A stretch of DNA of 64,000 nucleotides from Bacillus sp. IITD106 (GTDB lineage: Bacteria; Bacillota; Bacilli; Bacillales; Bacillaceae_C), in contig NZ_JAIAZY010000005.1 of NCBI RefSeq assembly GCF_019459225.1, positions 89,861-153,860 of the forward strand, given 5' to 3'. The notes under the pieces were generated by a model. That model was given only the letters and a program-made list of their open reading frames with translations. It did not search any database and had not been told where the DNA came from. Below, piece by piece: positions 28,259-37,050 of this stretch (the stretch's first letter is position 1; every line of letters begins with the position of its first letter). Made by a program: the position numbers and the translations under genes.

Positions 28259-28402
28259 TTTATAAACCCCTTTCTTTTGGAAAGACAAAAAAATTATAAA
28301 CGAGATTGGATGGAGAAAGCAAACCAAAAAAGATTTGTAGCTGAATTTTTAATAATGAGTTTAATACATAGCCTTTGCAATTAAAAAACTTTTTAGACAA
28401 AA

Positions 28403-28430
28403 TGCAAAAAACTGCCCAAAAAGGACAGTT
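28403..28430 (-). terminator. terminator after the 72-residue gene
   Basis: On the minus strand AACTGTCC-TTTTT-GGGCAGTT is followed by TTTTGC. It lies about 30 bases after the stop of the small gene at 28459, which supports that gene being real. Confidence 0.75.
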
Positions 28431-28458
28431 CTAAGGATAGGATGAAAAGAAATATATA

Positions 28459-28677
28459 TCATTCTTCTTTCATATTTATTAAAGATTCATTGAGTGAAGC
28501 CAATGCTTTTACAATCGTTCTTTTTCGATTATATCCTTTAACATTGACAGATAAATCATTCATGTAAGCAGTGACTTGACCCCATGAACCGTAAGGCTTG
28601 AAGCCATAAATATATACTTTAATCATTCCAGTGTTTGTGGGAATAAAAATGTTTTCAAATCTATTATTTTTCCTCAT
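28459..28677 (-). CDS. small protein of unknown function
   Basis: 72 residues from the ATG at 28677, chosen because GGAG is eight bases ahead; the upstream extension to 28803 has no Shine-Dalgarno. The sequence reads like a small alpha/beta protein (FIPTNTGMIKVYIYG...GWGQVTAYMNDLSVNVKG) followed by a helix with KALASLNESLINMKEE. It has its own terminator. It lies between ykuJ and ykyB where B. subtilis has several other genes. I do not recognise it. Confidence 0.65.
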   Translation of the reverse strand: MRKNNRFENIFIPTNTGMIKVYIYGFKPYGSWGQVTAYMNDLSVNVKGYNRKRTIVKALASLNESLINMKEE

Positions 28678-28861
28678 CTTATCATCTCCAGCTTCTTTTA
28701 GAGCGTAAAAATGGGCATAGATAAATATAACATTGTTTATTAGGGAAGTACAAGAGGATATAGAAATTTTCCATAATTGTAAAGCTTCTTCCCTTGAAGT
28801 CATTTCAATGCTATAATATTAACAATTCAGACTTTTATAATGAAGGAAAGGGGTTCCATGT

Positions 28862-29314
28862 ATGGATAATCGCAATAACAACCTTTTAGAACCAACAATT
28901 CAAAATCTTGCACAAGCAATATTCACTGTAAATCGCCATGCTAAAACTGCCATCAACCCCAAATTTTTATACTCTCTAAAAAAAACCGCCTTGAATAAAA
29001 TGATTCAGGAAAAAAAAGCTTCGAAAATTGGACTACATTTTTCAAGAAATCCTAAATTTAGCCAGCAGCAATCCGATGTTTTAGTTGAATGTGGAGATTA
29101 TACTTTTCATATTCCGCCCACTAAAGAAGATTTTGAACATTTGCCTCATCTCGGACATCTTGATCAACATTCCCGCAATCCCAAAACCCGCATGTCACTA
29201 AATTTGGCAAAACAGCTTCTCATGAATTATACCGGATTAAAAGAAGAGAATAAGAATGAACAAACATTAACACAAAAACCTGTTTTCAAAAAACTAGGTG
29301 ATAGCTTTTTTTAA
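28862..29314 (+). CDS. ykyB: YkyB family protein
   Basis: 150-residue protein that matches B. subtilis YkyB (154 residues) in AIFTVNRHAKTA, KIGLHFSRNPKFSQQQSDVLVECGDYTFHIPPTKEDFEHLPHLG and the end VFKKLGDSFF. The function is not known; the family is restricted to Bacillus-like species. AAAGGGG is about nine bases ahead of the ATG. It converges with cheV, again as in B. subtilis, and shares the terminator at 29316-29350. Confidence 0.92.
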   Translation: MDNRNNNLLEPTIQNLAQAIFTVNRHAKTAINPKFLYSLKKTALNKMIQEKKASKIGLHFSRNPKFSQQQSDVLVECGDYTFHIPPTKEDFEHLPHLGHLDQHSRNPKTRMSLNLAKQLLMNYTGLKEENKNEQTLTQKPVFKKLGDSFF

Positions 29315-29315
29315 T

Positions 29316-29350
29316 AAACAAGAAACCCGGAAATTCCGGGTTTCTTGTTT
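29316..29350. terminator. bidirectional terminator between ykyB and cheV
   Basis: Nearly perfect palindrome AAACAAGAAACCCGG-AAATT-CCGGGTTTCTTGTTT flanked by T/A-rich ends, two bases after the ykyB stop and touching the cheV stop on the other strand. Confidence 0.93.
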
Positions 29351-30260
29351 ATAAAATATGTTGATCGATTTTTATGATTAATTCTTTGATTTCAGGCTTG
29401 CTTACCTGATCTGCAGTTCCGACTTGTTCACCTTTATGGCGCAAATCTTCTGTTATCAATGAAGAAAAAATAATAACTGGTAAATTGGATATTCTATGAT
29501 TCTCTTTAATTCTTTTAGTTAAATGATGGCCATCCATTTGTGGCATTTCAATATCTGTAATGACTAGTTGTACCTCATCATAAATATTTTTTCCTTCATT
29601 CACTAAAGATTCAATATAAGAAAGTGCATCCTTGCCATTCTCGAAGAACTCTACGTTCTCATAACCAGCCATCGATAAAGTTTCATTAAGAAGCTTCCTT
29701 AATAATGGTGAATCTTCTGCAGCAATAATTTTCTTACTGGAACGTTCCCTTTCTCCCAGTTTTTTAATTTGTCCTACATGGATTCCTGCCTCAGGATTAA
29801 TATCAACAATAATTTTTTCAAAATCTAATAGTAATATAACGCTATCAAGATTATTAATGACCCCTGTAACTTGGGAAGAATCAACACTGTAAAGCTCTGT
29901 TGGTTTTTCGATTTTGTCCCAAGAAATACGATGAATTTTAGTTACATGATGAACATGAAATACAACTTTCATTAAATTAAATTCCGCTACGATAAACTTT
30001 TCCTTCGCAGGATCATAAGGACCATTCTGAGCTAACCCTAAGGCTTTTTCCAAACTTACGACAGGCATGACTTCCCCACGAAGCTGCATAATTCCTAATA
30101 TATTCGGATGTGCGTGAGGAATAGGTGTGATCGGTAAAGGATTGATAATTTCCTTTACTTTCAGCACATTAATTCCAAAATTATTGTGATTAATTTCAAA
30201 CTCGATAATTTCCAGTTCATTCGTCCCGCTTTCAAGCAGAATTTCTGAATGATCCTCCAT
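29349..30260 (-). CDS. cheV: CheV chemotaxis coupling protein
   Basis: Chemotaxis adaptor of 303 residues: CheW domain (about 15-155; FGINVLKVKEIIN, GIMQLRGEVMPVVSLEKALGL) and response-regulator receiver domain (about 175-300; KIIAAEDSPLLRKLL, phospho-acceptor in LVITDIEMPQMDGH). It couples chemoreceptors to CheA, and phosphorylation by CheA aids adaptation. The gene stands alone, beside ykyB as in B. subtilis. The organism is therefore presumably motile. Confidence 0.95.
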   Translation of the reverse strand: MEDHSEILLESGTNELEIIEFEINHNNFGINVLKVKEIINPLPITPIPHAHPNILGIMQLRGEVMPVVSLEKALGLAQNGPYDPAKEKFIVAEFNLMKVVFHVHHVTKIHRISWDKIEKPTELYSVDSSQVTGVINNLDSVILLLDFEKIIVDINPEAGIHVGQIKKLGERERSSKKIIAAEDSPLLRKLLNETLSMAGYENVEFFENGKDALSYIESLVNEGKNIYDEVQLVITDIEMPQMDGHHLTKRIKENHRISNLPVIIFSSLITEDLRHKGEQVGTADQVSKPEIKELIIKIDQHIL

Positions 30261-30293
30261 ATGCTTTCCTACCTTTCAATGCCTTTGTTCTTA

Positions 30294-31163
30294 TTAATCC
30301 CAATATTTTATCAAGGCTTGTGTTCCATTATTTTCTTCTCCTTGTTCTGCAAGAGAATCATACATTTTTTTCGCTAATTCAAGCCCAGGCAAACGAAGTT
30401 CCATTTTTTCAGCTTCTTCCAACGCTATTCCCATATCCTTAATAAAGTGTTTAATAAAAAATCCAGGAGAATAATCTTCTTTGAGAACACGTGGAATTAA
30501 GTTGGACATGGACCAGCTTCCTGCAGCACCGCTACTGATTGACTTCAATACAGATTCAGGATTTAATCCGGCCTTTCTAGCATAAACAATCGATTCAGTA
30601 ACCCCTATCATGTTTGAAGCGATGGCAATTTGATTACACATTTTTGTATGTTGACCTGCGCCAGCTTCTCCTTGATAAACGATATTTTCCCCGAGTATAT
30701 TAAAAATAGGCGTCATTTCATTGAAGGTTTTAACATCGCCACCTACCATGATTGAAAGTGTTCCATTTTTCGCGCCGATGTCACCACCAGATACCGGAGC
30801 ATCGAGAGTATGAACTCCCAACTTTTTTCCTTCTTCAAAAATTTTCTTTGCCAATGTCGGAGTTGAAGTAGTCATATCGATGAAAATTGCTTCTTTTTTC
30901 GCACCTGCAAATAATCCATTTTCTCCGAAATAAATTTCTTCAACATCGTGAGGATAACCAACCATTGTAATAATTATGTCGGCATGTTCTGCAATTTCTT
31001 TAGGAGTATCCACCCACTCTGCACCATTTTCCAGTAATTCTTCTGCTTTTTCTTTCGTTCTGCTAAATACAAAGAGTGGGTATCCTTCCGACAGTAAATG
31101 ATTTGCCATGCTTTTCCCCATAACACCTGTCCCAATAAAACCAATTGCTTTCTTAGCGCTCAA
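30294..31163 (-). CDS. ykwC: YkwC, beta-hydroxyacid dehydrogenase family
   Basis: NAD(P)-dependent dehydrogenase of the 3-hydroxyisobutyrate/tartronate-semialdehyde reductase family, 289 residues. The Rossmann motif GFIGTGVMGKSMANHLL is N-terminal, the substrate signature DAPVSGGDIGAKNGTLSIMVGG is central, and the catalytic Lys lies in GAGQHTKMCNQI. It matches B. subtilis YkwC along its length. The start is TTG, seven bases after GGAGG. It lies 19 bases after the SDR gene, so the two are likely cotranscribed. The true substrate is unknown. Confidence 0.9.
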   Translation of the reverse strand: MSAKKAIGFIGTGVMGKSMANHLLSEGYPLFVFSRTKEKAEELLENGAEWVDTPKEIAEHADIIITMVGYPHDVEEIYFGENGLFAGAKKEAIFIDMTTSTPTLAKKIFEEGKKLGVHTLDAPVSGGDIGAKNGTLSIMVGGDVKTFNEMTPIFNILGENIVYQGEAGAGQHTKMCNQIAIASNMIGVTESIVYARKAGLNPESVLKSISSGAAGSWSMSNLIPRVLKEDYSPGFFIKHFIKDMGIALEEAEKMELRLPGLELAKKMYDSLAEQGEENNGTQALIKYWD

Positions 31164-31182
31164 AACAATTCCTCCATTAATA

Positions 31183-31968
31183 TCAAATTGATCTTAGTTT
31201 TCCGCCATCAACAAAAAAACTACTTCCAGTCATATATGTATTTCCTTCTGATGCTAAAAACACGACGACCTTAGCAAACTCCTCCGGCTTTCCATCTCTT
31301 CCTAAAGGAATACTTTCTTGCGCTTTATCTGCTATTTCTTCGACAGAAACACCTTTCTTTTCTGCATTTGCCTCGTCTAATTGTTTTATTCTATCAGTAT
31401 AAATTCTGCCTGGAGCAACAGTGTTCACCAAAATATTGTATTGCGCAAATTCATCTGCCAATGTTTTAGCAAGTCCTGCAATTCCCATTCTAAAAGTGTT
31501 AGACAAAATCAATCCAGGGATAGGTTCGCGAATTGATGATGAAGCGATATTTATTATCCTTCCCCCATTTTTTTTCAAATAAGGAAGTGCTTCTCTAATA
31601 ATTCTAATATAAGAAAGCAAATTCAATTCGAAAGACTTTTGCCAATCTTCGTCACCCATATCTTCAAATCCGCCTGCTGGAGGACCGCCTGCATTATTGA
31701 CTAATATATCGATTCCCCCAAAAGCCTCAACAGTTCTCTTTACCATTTCTGTAATTTCTTCTGGGTTCGTAATATCACACCGTGCCCAGCTTACACTTCC
31801 ACCATTCAAATTCTCTAATTCTGTATGTACTGTCTTTAGTTGCTCTATATTTCTACTTGCAATCATTACATTTGTACCTTCTTTAACAAACTGCTCTGCG
31901 ATTGCCTTTCCCAACCCTTGACTGGATGCCACGATCAACGCGTTCTTGCCTTTTAATCCAAGTTCCAT
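31183..31968 (-). CDS. SDR family oxidoreductase
   Basis: Short-chain dehydrogenase of 261 residues from the ATG at 31968 with GGAGG seven bases ahead. The nucleotide motif is ASSQGLGKA instead of the usual GxxxGxG (first Gly replaced), as in the YvaG/YxjF-like 3-oxoacyl-ACP-reductase-like branch. NNAGGPP and a catalytic Ser region IINIASSSIREPIPG are present. In this branch the usual YxxxK Tyr position reads N-T-F-R-M, so the classic YxxxK is not visible, which is odd for an active SDR. The end TYMTGSSFFVDGG is typical. Confidence 0.85.
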   Translation of the reverse strand: MELGLKGKNALIVASSQGLGKAIAEQFVKEGTNVMIASRNIEQLKTVHTELENLNGGSVSWARCDITNPEEITEMVKRTVEAFGGIDILVNNAGGPPAGGFEDMGDEDWQKSFELNLLSYIRIIREALPYLKKNGGRIINIASSSIREPIPGLILSNTFRMGIAGLAKTLADEFAQYNILVNTVAPGRIYTDRIKQLDEANAEKKGVSVEEIADKAQESIPLGRDGKPEEFAKVVVFLASEGNTYMTGSSFFVDGGKLRSI

Positions 31969-32002
31969 TAACAATCCTCCAATCAATAAGAAATTTATCC
32001 CT

Positions 32003-32011
32003 ATTATACCA
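32003..32011 (-). promoter_or_regulatory. extended -10 promoter element ahead of SDR gene
   Basis: Minus strand reads TGGTATAAT, a consensus extended -10, 35 bases before the SDR start. No good -35 is visible, as is common with extended -10 promoters. Confidence 0.5.
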
Positions 32012-32093
32012 CTTTGTGCTTCTTTTCTATTTAAAAAACTTCGTAGACTTCTAATCAGAAGGAGATTCAAGAACATTTTCAGTTTTATTCTAG

Positions 32094-32225
32094 TTAACCT
32101 CCATTAAAATCAAAATTAGGACGTTTTATTTCTTTTAAACCAAGAATGTTCCCATAAAATTGCTTACATTCCTCTAAATTAGTAACTGACAAACTTATAT
32201 GGTGTAAACCGATTATTTCAATCAC
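32094..32225 (-). pseudogene. truncated VOC/glyoxalase family gene
   Basis: A GTG with GGAGG seven bases ahead opens a 43-residue frame reading IEIIGLHHISLSVTNLEECK then FYGNILGLKEIKRPNFDFNGG, followed by a stop. This is the first beta-alpha-beta module of a vicinal-oxygen-chelate (glyoxalase/bleomycin resistance) protein, which normally continues for about 80 more residues. No continuation is visible in any frame before the SDR promoter. It lies 14 bases after the Gfo/Idh gene, so it was once translationally coupled to it. I treat it as a remnant, although a short peptide may still be made. Confidence 0.75.
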
Positions 32226-32239
32226 TATGTTACCTCCTC

Positions 32240-33340
32240 TCACTTATGAATCATTTGACCGTCCGTTTGAATTCTCATCGCCTTTTCCTGAGCAATGATA
32301 CATAATTCAGCCGCTTTAAATGCATGGGACTGTGGCATTGCATTCTCTGTCCCATTTAAACAGTCTAAAATAAACTCTCCAAAAAACGGAAAGCCAACTT
32401 TCCCATAACATTCGAAATGCTTTTCCCCATCTTTATTCACTAAATATACGTGATCAGAAGTAGAATCACGAGCAATATCAATATATTTTCTAGCTTCTAT
32501 ATAGCCTTCCGTCCCTAGTATGAACACTCTTCCGTCTCCCCAAGTTCCTAGACCATCTGGTGTAAACCAGTCAACCCGAAAATAAAAGGTTGCCCCGTTA
32601 TCCGCAACTAAAGTAGCGTCTCCAAAGTCTTCGAATTTTTCATATTGGGGATGATGATAATTTCCTACTTTACTATGTAAAACCTCAGCATCCTTGGCTC
32701 CTGCATAATATAAAAATTGCTCAACTTGATGACTGCCTATATCGCATAAAATTCCGCCGTAATATTTAGGATCAAAGAACCAATCGGGGCGATTTTGAAT
32801 ATTAGCACGATGCGGACCTGTTCCGATAACTTGAACAACTCTGCCAATTGCCCCTTCCTCAATAAGCTGACCTGCAAAAATCGAACTTTCTACATGTAGT
32901 CTCTCACTATAATAAATGCCCCATTTAAGACCAGTTTCAGATGTTTTCTTTTTTGCTTTTTCCAATTGTTCTAATGTAGTGAATGCAGGCTTATCGACAA
33001 AAAAATGTTTTCCGTGATCCATTGCTTCGAGACCAACATCCGCTCGCTCTGAAGGAATGCTTGCACAGGCAATCAGATGAATCGATGGATTGTTTAAAAT
33101 TTCTTCCTTAGATGCAGCTGCATGTGCGCTTGGATATGCTTCACAAAATTGTTTAACTTTTTCAAGATCCGGATCAAATACGGCTACAATTTCTCCACCA
33201 GCCTCAATAAGCCCGTTTGTCATTCCATAAATATGTCCATGATCCAAACCGATCGCCGCGAAAAGGAACTCTCCTTTATCAACAACCTTTTTGATTTTAG
33301 TTCCTTTGGGAGCATAGTTCATTCCATCATTTTTGTTCAT
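32240..33340 (-). CDS. Gfo/Idh/MocA family oxidoreductase
   Basis: 366-residue NAD(P)-dependent oxidoreductase of the glucose-fructose oxidoreductase/inositol dehydrogenase family. The N-terminal Rossmann domain (about 25-145) contains GLDHGHIYGMTNGLIEAGGEIVAVFD. The Glu-Lys-Pro-like motif reads FVDKPAF, with Asp in place of Glu, and the C-terminal alpha/beta domain contains GGILCDIGSHQVEQFLYY, where D and H are the catalytic pair. AGGAGGG precedes the ATG. It likely oxidises a sugar or polyol, and the neighbouring dehydrogenases suggest a small catabolic group. Confidence 0.9.
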   Translation of the reverse strand: MNKNDGMNYAPKGTKIKKVVDKGEFLFAAIGLDHGHIYGMTNGLIEAGGEIVAVFDPDLEKVKQFCEAYPSAHAAASKEEILNNPSIHLIACASIPSERADVGLEAMDHGKHFFVDKPAFTTLEQLEKAKKKTSETGLKWGIYYSERLHVESSIFAGQLIEEGAIGRVVQVIGTGPHRANIQNRPDWFFDPKYYGGILCDIGSHQVEQFLYYAGAKDAEVLHSKVGNYHHPQYEKFEDFGDATLVADNGATFYFRVDWFTPDGLGTWGDGRVFILGTEGYIEARKYIDIARDSTSDHVYLVNKDGEKHFECYGKVGFPFFGEFILDCLNGTENAMPQSHAFKAAELCIIAQEKAMRIQTDGQMIHK

Positions 33341-33677
33341 GTATGGATCCCTCCTTCATTATTGAAGCCTTCTACCGAAAGCCAATCTACCAATATGTAA
33401 AATATTTAGTTTTTTAAAAACATTCTTAATGAGATAATATCATATATGTATTGAAAAAATCCGAGTAAAGGAATGTTATGGGATAAAGAGTAGATTGAAT
33501 TCAAAGGTTGATGATTTTTTATCAATAAAATCAAACAAAAAAAAAGCCAGACATTCGTCCGGCAAAAAAAGGGGGAAAAATGAGAATGAAATGACTAGGA
33601 GATCGTCATATCAATCATGATTATTATTCTATACCACCCTTTTCAAAAATATACACTTAAAAAATATTACATTTATA
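33341..33677. other. intergenic region between ptsI and Gfo/Idh gene
   Basis: 337 bases of AT-rich sequence. It contains the ptsI terminator at 33534-33563 and must hold the promoter of the Gfo/Idh gene, for which I see no clear -35/-10 pair. No coding sequence is recognisable. Confidence 0.6.
33534..33563 (-). terminator. terminator after ptsI
   Basis: On the minus strand GCCGGAC-GAAT-GTCTGGC (one G-U pair) is followed by nine T. It lies about 115 bases after the ptsI stop. Confidence 0.88.
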
Positions 33678-35393
33678 TTACATTATTTTGTTATGAACGA
33701 GCTCCATAACTTCATTTACTGTTTGTAACCCCAATGCTTCTTCAGCTAATTGCTTCATTTCATTTTGATCAAGCTTTTTAATGAGGCTTCTTGCTTTTAA
33801 GATTGAAGATGCGCTCATTGAAAACTCATCTAAACCTAGCCCTAAAAGAATCGGAATGGCGATTTCATCACCAGCCATCTCTCCACACATGCCAGCCCAT
33901 TTTCCTTCCTTATGTGCGGCATCAATCACCATTTTGACTAAGCGTAAGATAGCGGGATTGTATGGTTGGTATAAATACGAAACGCGTTCATTCATTCGAT
34001 CCGCTGCCATCGTGTACTGAATTAAGTCATTTGTTCCAATACTGAAAAAGTCAACTTCTTTCGCGAATTGATCCGCTAATACAGCAGTAGATGGAATTTC
34101 AACCATAATTCCCACTTCTATTCCATCTGCAACTTCTACGCCGTTTTCTAAAAGAGTTGCTTTTTCTTCCTCTAATAAAGCTTTGGCAGCTCTGAATTCG
34201 TCTATCGTCGCAATCATTGGAAACATAATTTTCAAGTTCCCAAAAGCACTTGCACGCAATAGTGCCCTCAGCTGCGTACGGAACATCTCCTGCTCTTCAA
34301 GGCAAAGTCGAATTGCTCGAAATCCTAGAAATGGATTCATTTCGGTCGGCAAATTTAAATAAGGAAGCTGTTTATCGCCACCAATATCAAGTGTCCGAAC
34401 TACGACTGGTTTCCCTTCCATTTTTTCAAGAACCGTTTTATAAGCTTCAAATTGTTCATCTTCTGTCGGCAACTGGTTTCTTTCCATATAAAGAAATTCA
34501 GTTCGATAAAGACCAACACCTTCCCCTCCGTTAGCTAGAACATTATCAGCATCTTGAGGTGATCCAATATTCGCTGCTAATTCAACATGATTGCCATCGC
34601 GAGTTTTGGTAGCTTCATCTTTTAGAAGAGCCCATTCAGCTTTTTGCAATTCAAAATTTCTTACATCATCTTCGTATTTTTTAATGATTTCTGGTGTTGG
34701 ATTAATATGTACTTCGCCATGCAACCCATCAACGATTACAATATCACCATTTTCAATACTACTCGATGCACTTTTTGTACCTACCACAGCAGGGATTTCC
34801 ATGGAACGAGCCATGATTGCAGAATGAGAGGTACGTCCACCAATATCAGTTGTAAACCCTTTAACAAATTGTTTATTTAATTGGGCAGTATCTGATGGTG
34901 TCAAATCTTCGGCTATGATGACCACTTCTTCAGCAATTAATCCAGGATTCGGTATTTTTACTCCTAGCAAATGGGCAAGAACTCGTTTTGAGACATCTTT
35001 TATATCCGCAGCTCGTTCTTTCATATATTCGTTATCCAGCTGTTCAAACATAGATACAAACATATCGGTTGTTTCTTTCAAAGCGGCTTCAGCATTAGTC
35101 AAATCCGTTTTTATTTTTTCTTCTATGGATGACAATAATTCTGGGTCGCTTAATACGAGAAGATGAGCATCAAAAATTGCTGCTTTATCTTCTCCTAAGT
35201 CAGCTAATGCTTTCTCCCGAATTATTTCAAGATCCGCTTTTGCAGAATTAATTGCTTTTTGAAACCTGCTGATTTCATCATCAGCATTAGAGATAGCGGT
35301 TTTACTAAATGAAAGATCCGGCTCAACAAGCCGATATGCTTTTCCGATGGCAATTCCAGACGATGCAGCTATCCCTTTCAAAATTGTGGACAT
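33678..35393 (-). CDS. ptsI: PTS enzyme I
   Basis: Phosphoenolpyruvate-protein phosphotransferase, the first phosphoryl carrier of the sugar PTS, 571 residues. The phospho-His is H190 in [13 protein letters not shown], in the N-terminal swivelling domain. The PEP-binding TIM barrel follows with [24 protein letters not shown] and the signature around [20 protein letters not shown] and GMCGEMAG. It passes phosphate to HPr. Its ATG overlaps the ptsH stop by one base (TAATG), so translation is coupled. Confidence 0.97.
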   Translation of the reverse strand: MSTILKGIAASSGIAIGKAYRLVEPDLSFSKTAISNADDEISRFQKAINSAKADLEIIREKALADLGEDKAAIFDAHLLVLSDPELLSSIEEKIKTDLTNAEAALKETTDMFVSMFEQLDNEYMKERAADIKDVSKRVLAHLLGVKIPNPGLIAEEVVIIAEDLTPSDTAQLNKQFVKGFTTDIGGRTSHSAIMARSMEIPAVVGTKSASSSIENGDIVIVDGLHGEVHINPTPEIIKKYEDDVRNFELQKAEWALLKDEATKTRDGNHVELAANIGSPQDADNVLANGGEGVGLYRTEFLYMERNQLPTEDEQFEAYKTVLEKMEGKPVVVRTLDIGGDKQLPYLNLPTEMNPFLGFRAIRLCLEEQEMFRTQLRALLRASAFGNLKIMFPMIATIDEFRAAKALLEEEKATLLENGVEVADGIEVGIMVEIPSTAVLADQFAKEVDFFSIGTNDLIQYTMAADRMNERVSYLYQPYNPAILRLVKMVIDAAHKEGKWAGMCGEMAGDEIAIPILLGLGLDEFSMSASSILKARSLIKKLDQNEMKQLAEEALGLQTVNEVMELVHNKIM

Positions 35394-35659
35394 TACTCAG
35401 CAAGTCCTTCTTTTTGGAACAATTCTTCAATGCCCGCCATTGCTTCTTGTTCGTCGCTGCCATCTGCACTGATAGTAATTTGAACACCTTTGCCAATTCC
35501 AAGTGACATTACACCCATGATGGATTTTAAGTTAACTTTCTTGTCCTTGTATTCTAGTTGTATATCAGATGAAAATCTGCTTGCAGTTTGCACTAACATA
35601 GTTGCAGGTCTTGCGTGGATTCCTGTGTCTGATGTTACTGTAAATTGTTTTTCGATCAT
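35393..35659 (-). CDS. ptsH: HPr phosphocarrier protein
   Basis: 88-residue HPr with H15 (GIHARPAT), the site phosphorylated by enzyme I, and S46 ([11 protein letters not shown]), the site of HPr kinase. S46 phosphorylation makes HPr a cofactor of the catabolite repressor CcpA in Firmicutes. I start at the ATG at 35659 with AAAGGAG ahead; an upstream frame extension contains the promoter and is not coding. ptsG is not next to it, unlike B. subtilis. Confidence 0.97.
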   Translation of the reverse strand: MIEKQFTVTSDTGIHARPATMLVQTASRFSSDIQLEYKDKKVNLKSIMGVMSLGIGKGVQITISADGSDEQEAMAGIEELFQKEGLAE

Positions 35660-35708
35660 TCCAATCGTCTCCTTTTCCCAAAGCAATATTATTGTGATAC
35701 CTAATACA

Positions 35709-35737
35709 AAAGTAGCCAATTTTGGCTGTTTCGTCAA
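35709..35737 (-). promoter_or_regulatory. candidate sigma-A promoter of ptsHI
   Basis: On the minus strand TTGACG and TACTTT are 17 bases apart, about 50 bases before the ptsH ATG. The spacer contains the inverted repeat GCCAAAATTGGC. Confidence 0.6.
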
Positions 35738-35787
35738 TGGTTGAGCATTAAATTGCAAGAAAAAAATTAAAAACAGCGATTTCGACT

Positions 35788-37050
35788 TTATTCATCCATA
35801 TTTTTACTCATTAATACCATTTTTTCTTTAATGCTCTTTACTTCTTCTATAAAAGTTTTAATTTCTGTATTTGTTGCATTTACACTTCCGTAGCGAACAC
35901 TTTCATATATATTCATCGACTCTGTAGATATGTGTATTTCGATTCTTTTAAACCAGTCTCTAAATGATTCATTTGAAAGACGCCCCAATTTTCTCTTACC
36001 CGCAAATTTATCGAGTGATTTTATCTCTCTTCTTATTACATTTTCAATATCGCTGTACATAAGACCTACATTATTTCTCTCCTGATATGTTGAAACTGTA
36101 GATATTAACGGGTTTAGGGCTTTATCTTCCTCTCTTCGATATGGACGACGGGATTTATATTTTTTAATAAAGTAAAAGATAATAAAGCATAAGACGATGG
36201 AACTAACAACTAAGACAATATTATTAGCAACTTGTGATGGTTCAAGATTTAAAATAATTTCTGCATCGTCCCTACCGAATTCATCCCCTTCAATAAATCG
36301 ATGTTCTCTGTCTTCCGTTTGATTTATCGATGATTTTGGAAATAATTTCATAATCGGTTCTATCATAATGAGAAGAAACGTTGCAAACAAAGAAAGCAAT
36401 TGAGCAAGCAACGGCCGTAAATAAAGGTTAAAAAGATATGCTGCTAAAAAAGCAACAGCAACAATTCCGATCGTCCCAACGGATACCCTAAGTAACAATC
36501 CATTTTTATCAATAATTCGGCTTTCAAAATACCTTCTTAAAAAGGTCCCAAATGAAAAAACAAGAAACTGAACTAATAAGAGCAACAGAACAGGATACAA
36601 AAATGGTAAAGAAAAAATAGCAGCGATCATCCAAATCACAAATGCCGCAAATACTGTCGCTACTAATATTCCTTCTCCCCCATCTACGGAATCATTGACA
36701 TTATTCTCTATTTCCCTGCTTAAAGCGAAGTAAAGAAATACCATTGATAAAAGAAAGATCCAAAAAGGCAATTGAGTAAATACACTTAAAAGAAAAAGAA
36801 TCGGTGCAGCAATTACAATAAAGTTAAAAAGAAATCCTTTTGCATTCATACGTAGTAAACATAATAAGATTACACTGCCCACACATACCAACATTAAAAA
36901 TGGCCAAGCAATCGTGGAATAATACGAATCCATTACATGTATGGGAGAAATCATTAAACTAACTAAAATAGCCTTTAATAAGAAACTTCTAATGATCCCC
37001 CATTGTGAATGTACCTCGCTCATCATACTGCCGTACTCTTTTGTTTCCAT
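35788..37050 (-). CDS. membrane protein of second MoxR cluster (DUF4129-like C-terminus)
   Basis: 420 residues with about eight hydrophobic segments in the first 230 residues, a charged external stretch, one more helix (about 275-295), and a cytoplasmic C-terminal domain (about 300-420) rich in Arg/Lys and Glu. The position after MoxR and DUF58 and the cytoplasmic tail [21 protein letters not shown]...[14 protein letters not shown] resemble the DUF4129 end of YebA-type proteins. The transglutaminase domain those proteins carry is absent. Overlaps the DUF58 gene by 28 bases in a different frame. Confidence 0.7.
   Translation of the reverse strand: METKEYGSMMSEVHSQWGIIRSFLLKAILVSLMISPIHVMDSYYSTIAWPFLMLVCVGSVILLCLLRMNAKGFLFNFIVIAAPILFLLSVFTQLPFWIFLLSMVFLYFALSREIENNVNDSVDGGEGILVATVFAAFVIWMIAAIFSLPFLYPVLLLLLVQFLVFSFGTFLRRYFESRIIDKNGLLLRVSVGTIGIVAVAFLAAYLFNLYLRPLLAQLLSLFATFLLIMIEPIMKLFPKSSINQTEDREHRFIEGDEFGRDDAEIILNLEPSQVANNIVLVVSSIVLCFIIFYFIKKYKSRRPYRREEDKALNPLISTVSTYQERNNVGLMYSDIENVIRREIKSLDKFAGKRKLGRLSNESFRDWFKRIEIHISTESMNIYESVRYGSVNATNTEIKTFIEEVKSIKEKMVLMSKNMDE

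Noticed and set aside
28794..28817. Promoter TTGAAG ... TATAAT ahead of ykyB
   Set aside because: Only 12 bases between the hexamers; the TATAAT may be a real -10, but no suitable -35 is visible.
35659..35758. Longer HPr with an N-terminal hydrophobic extension
   Set aside because: The extension overlaps the promoter and precedes a strong Shine-Dalgarno; HPr proteins start at this internal Met.
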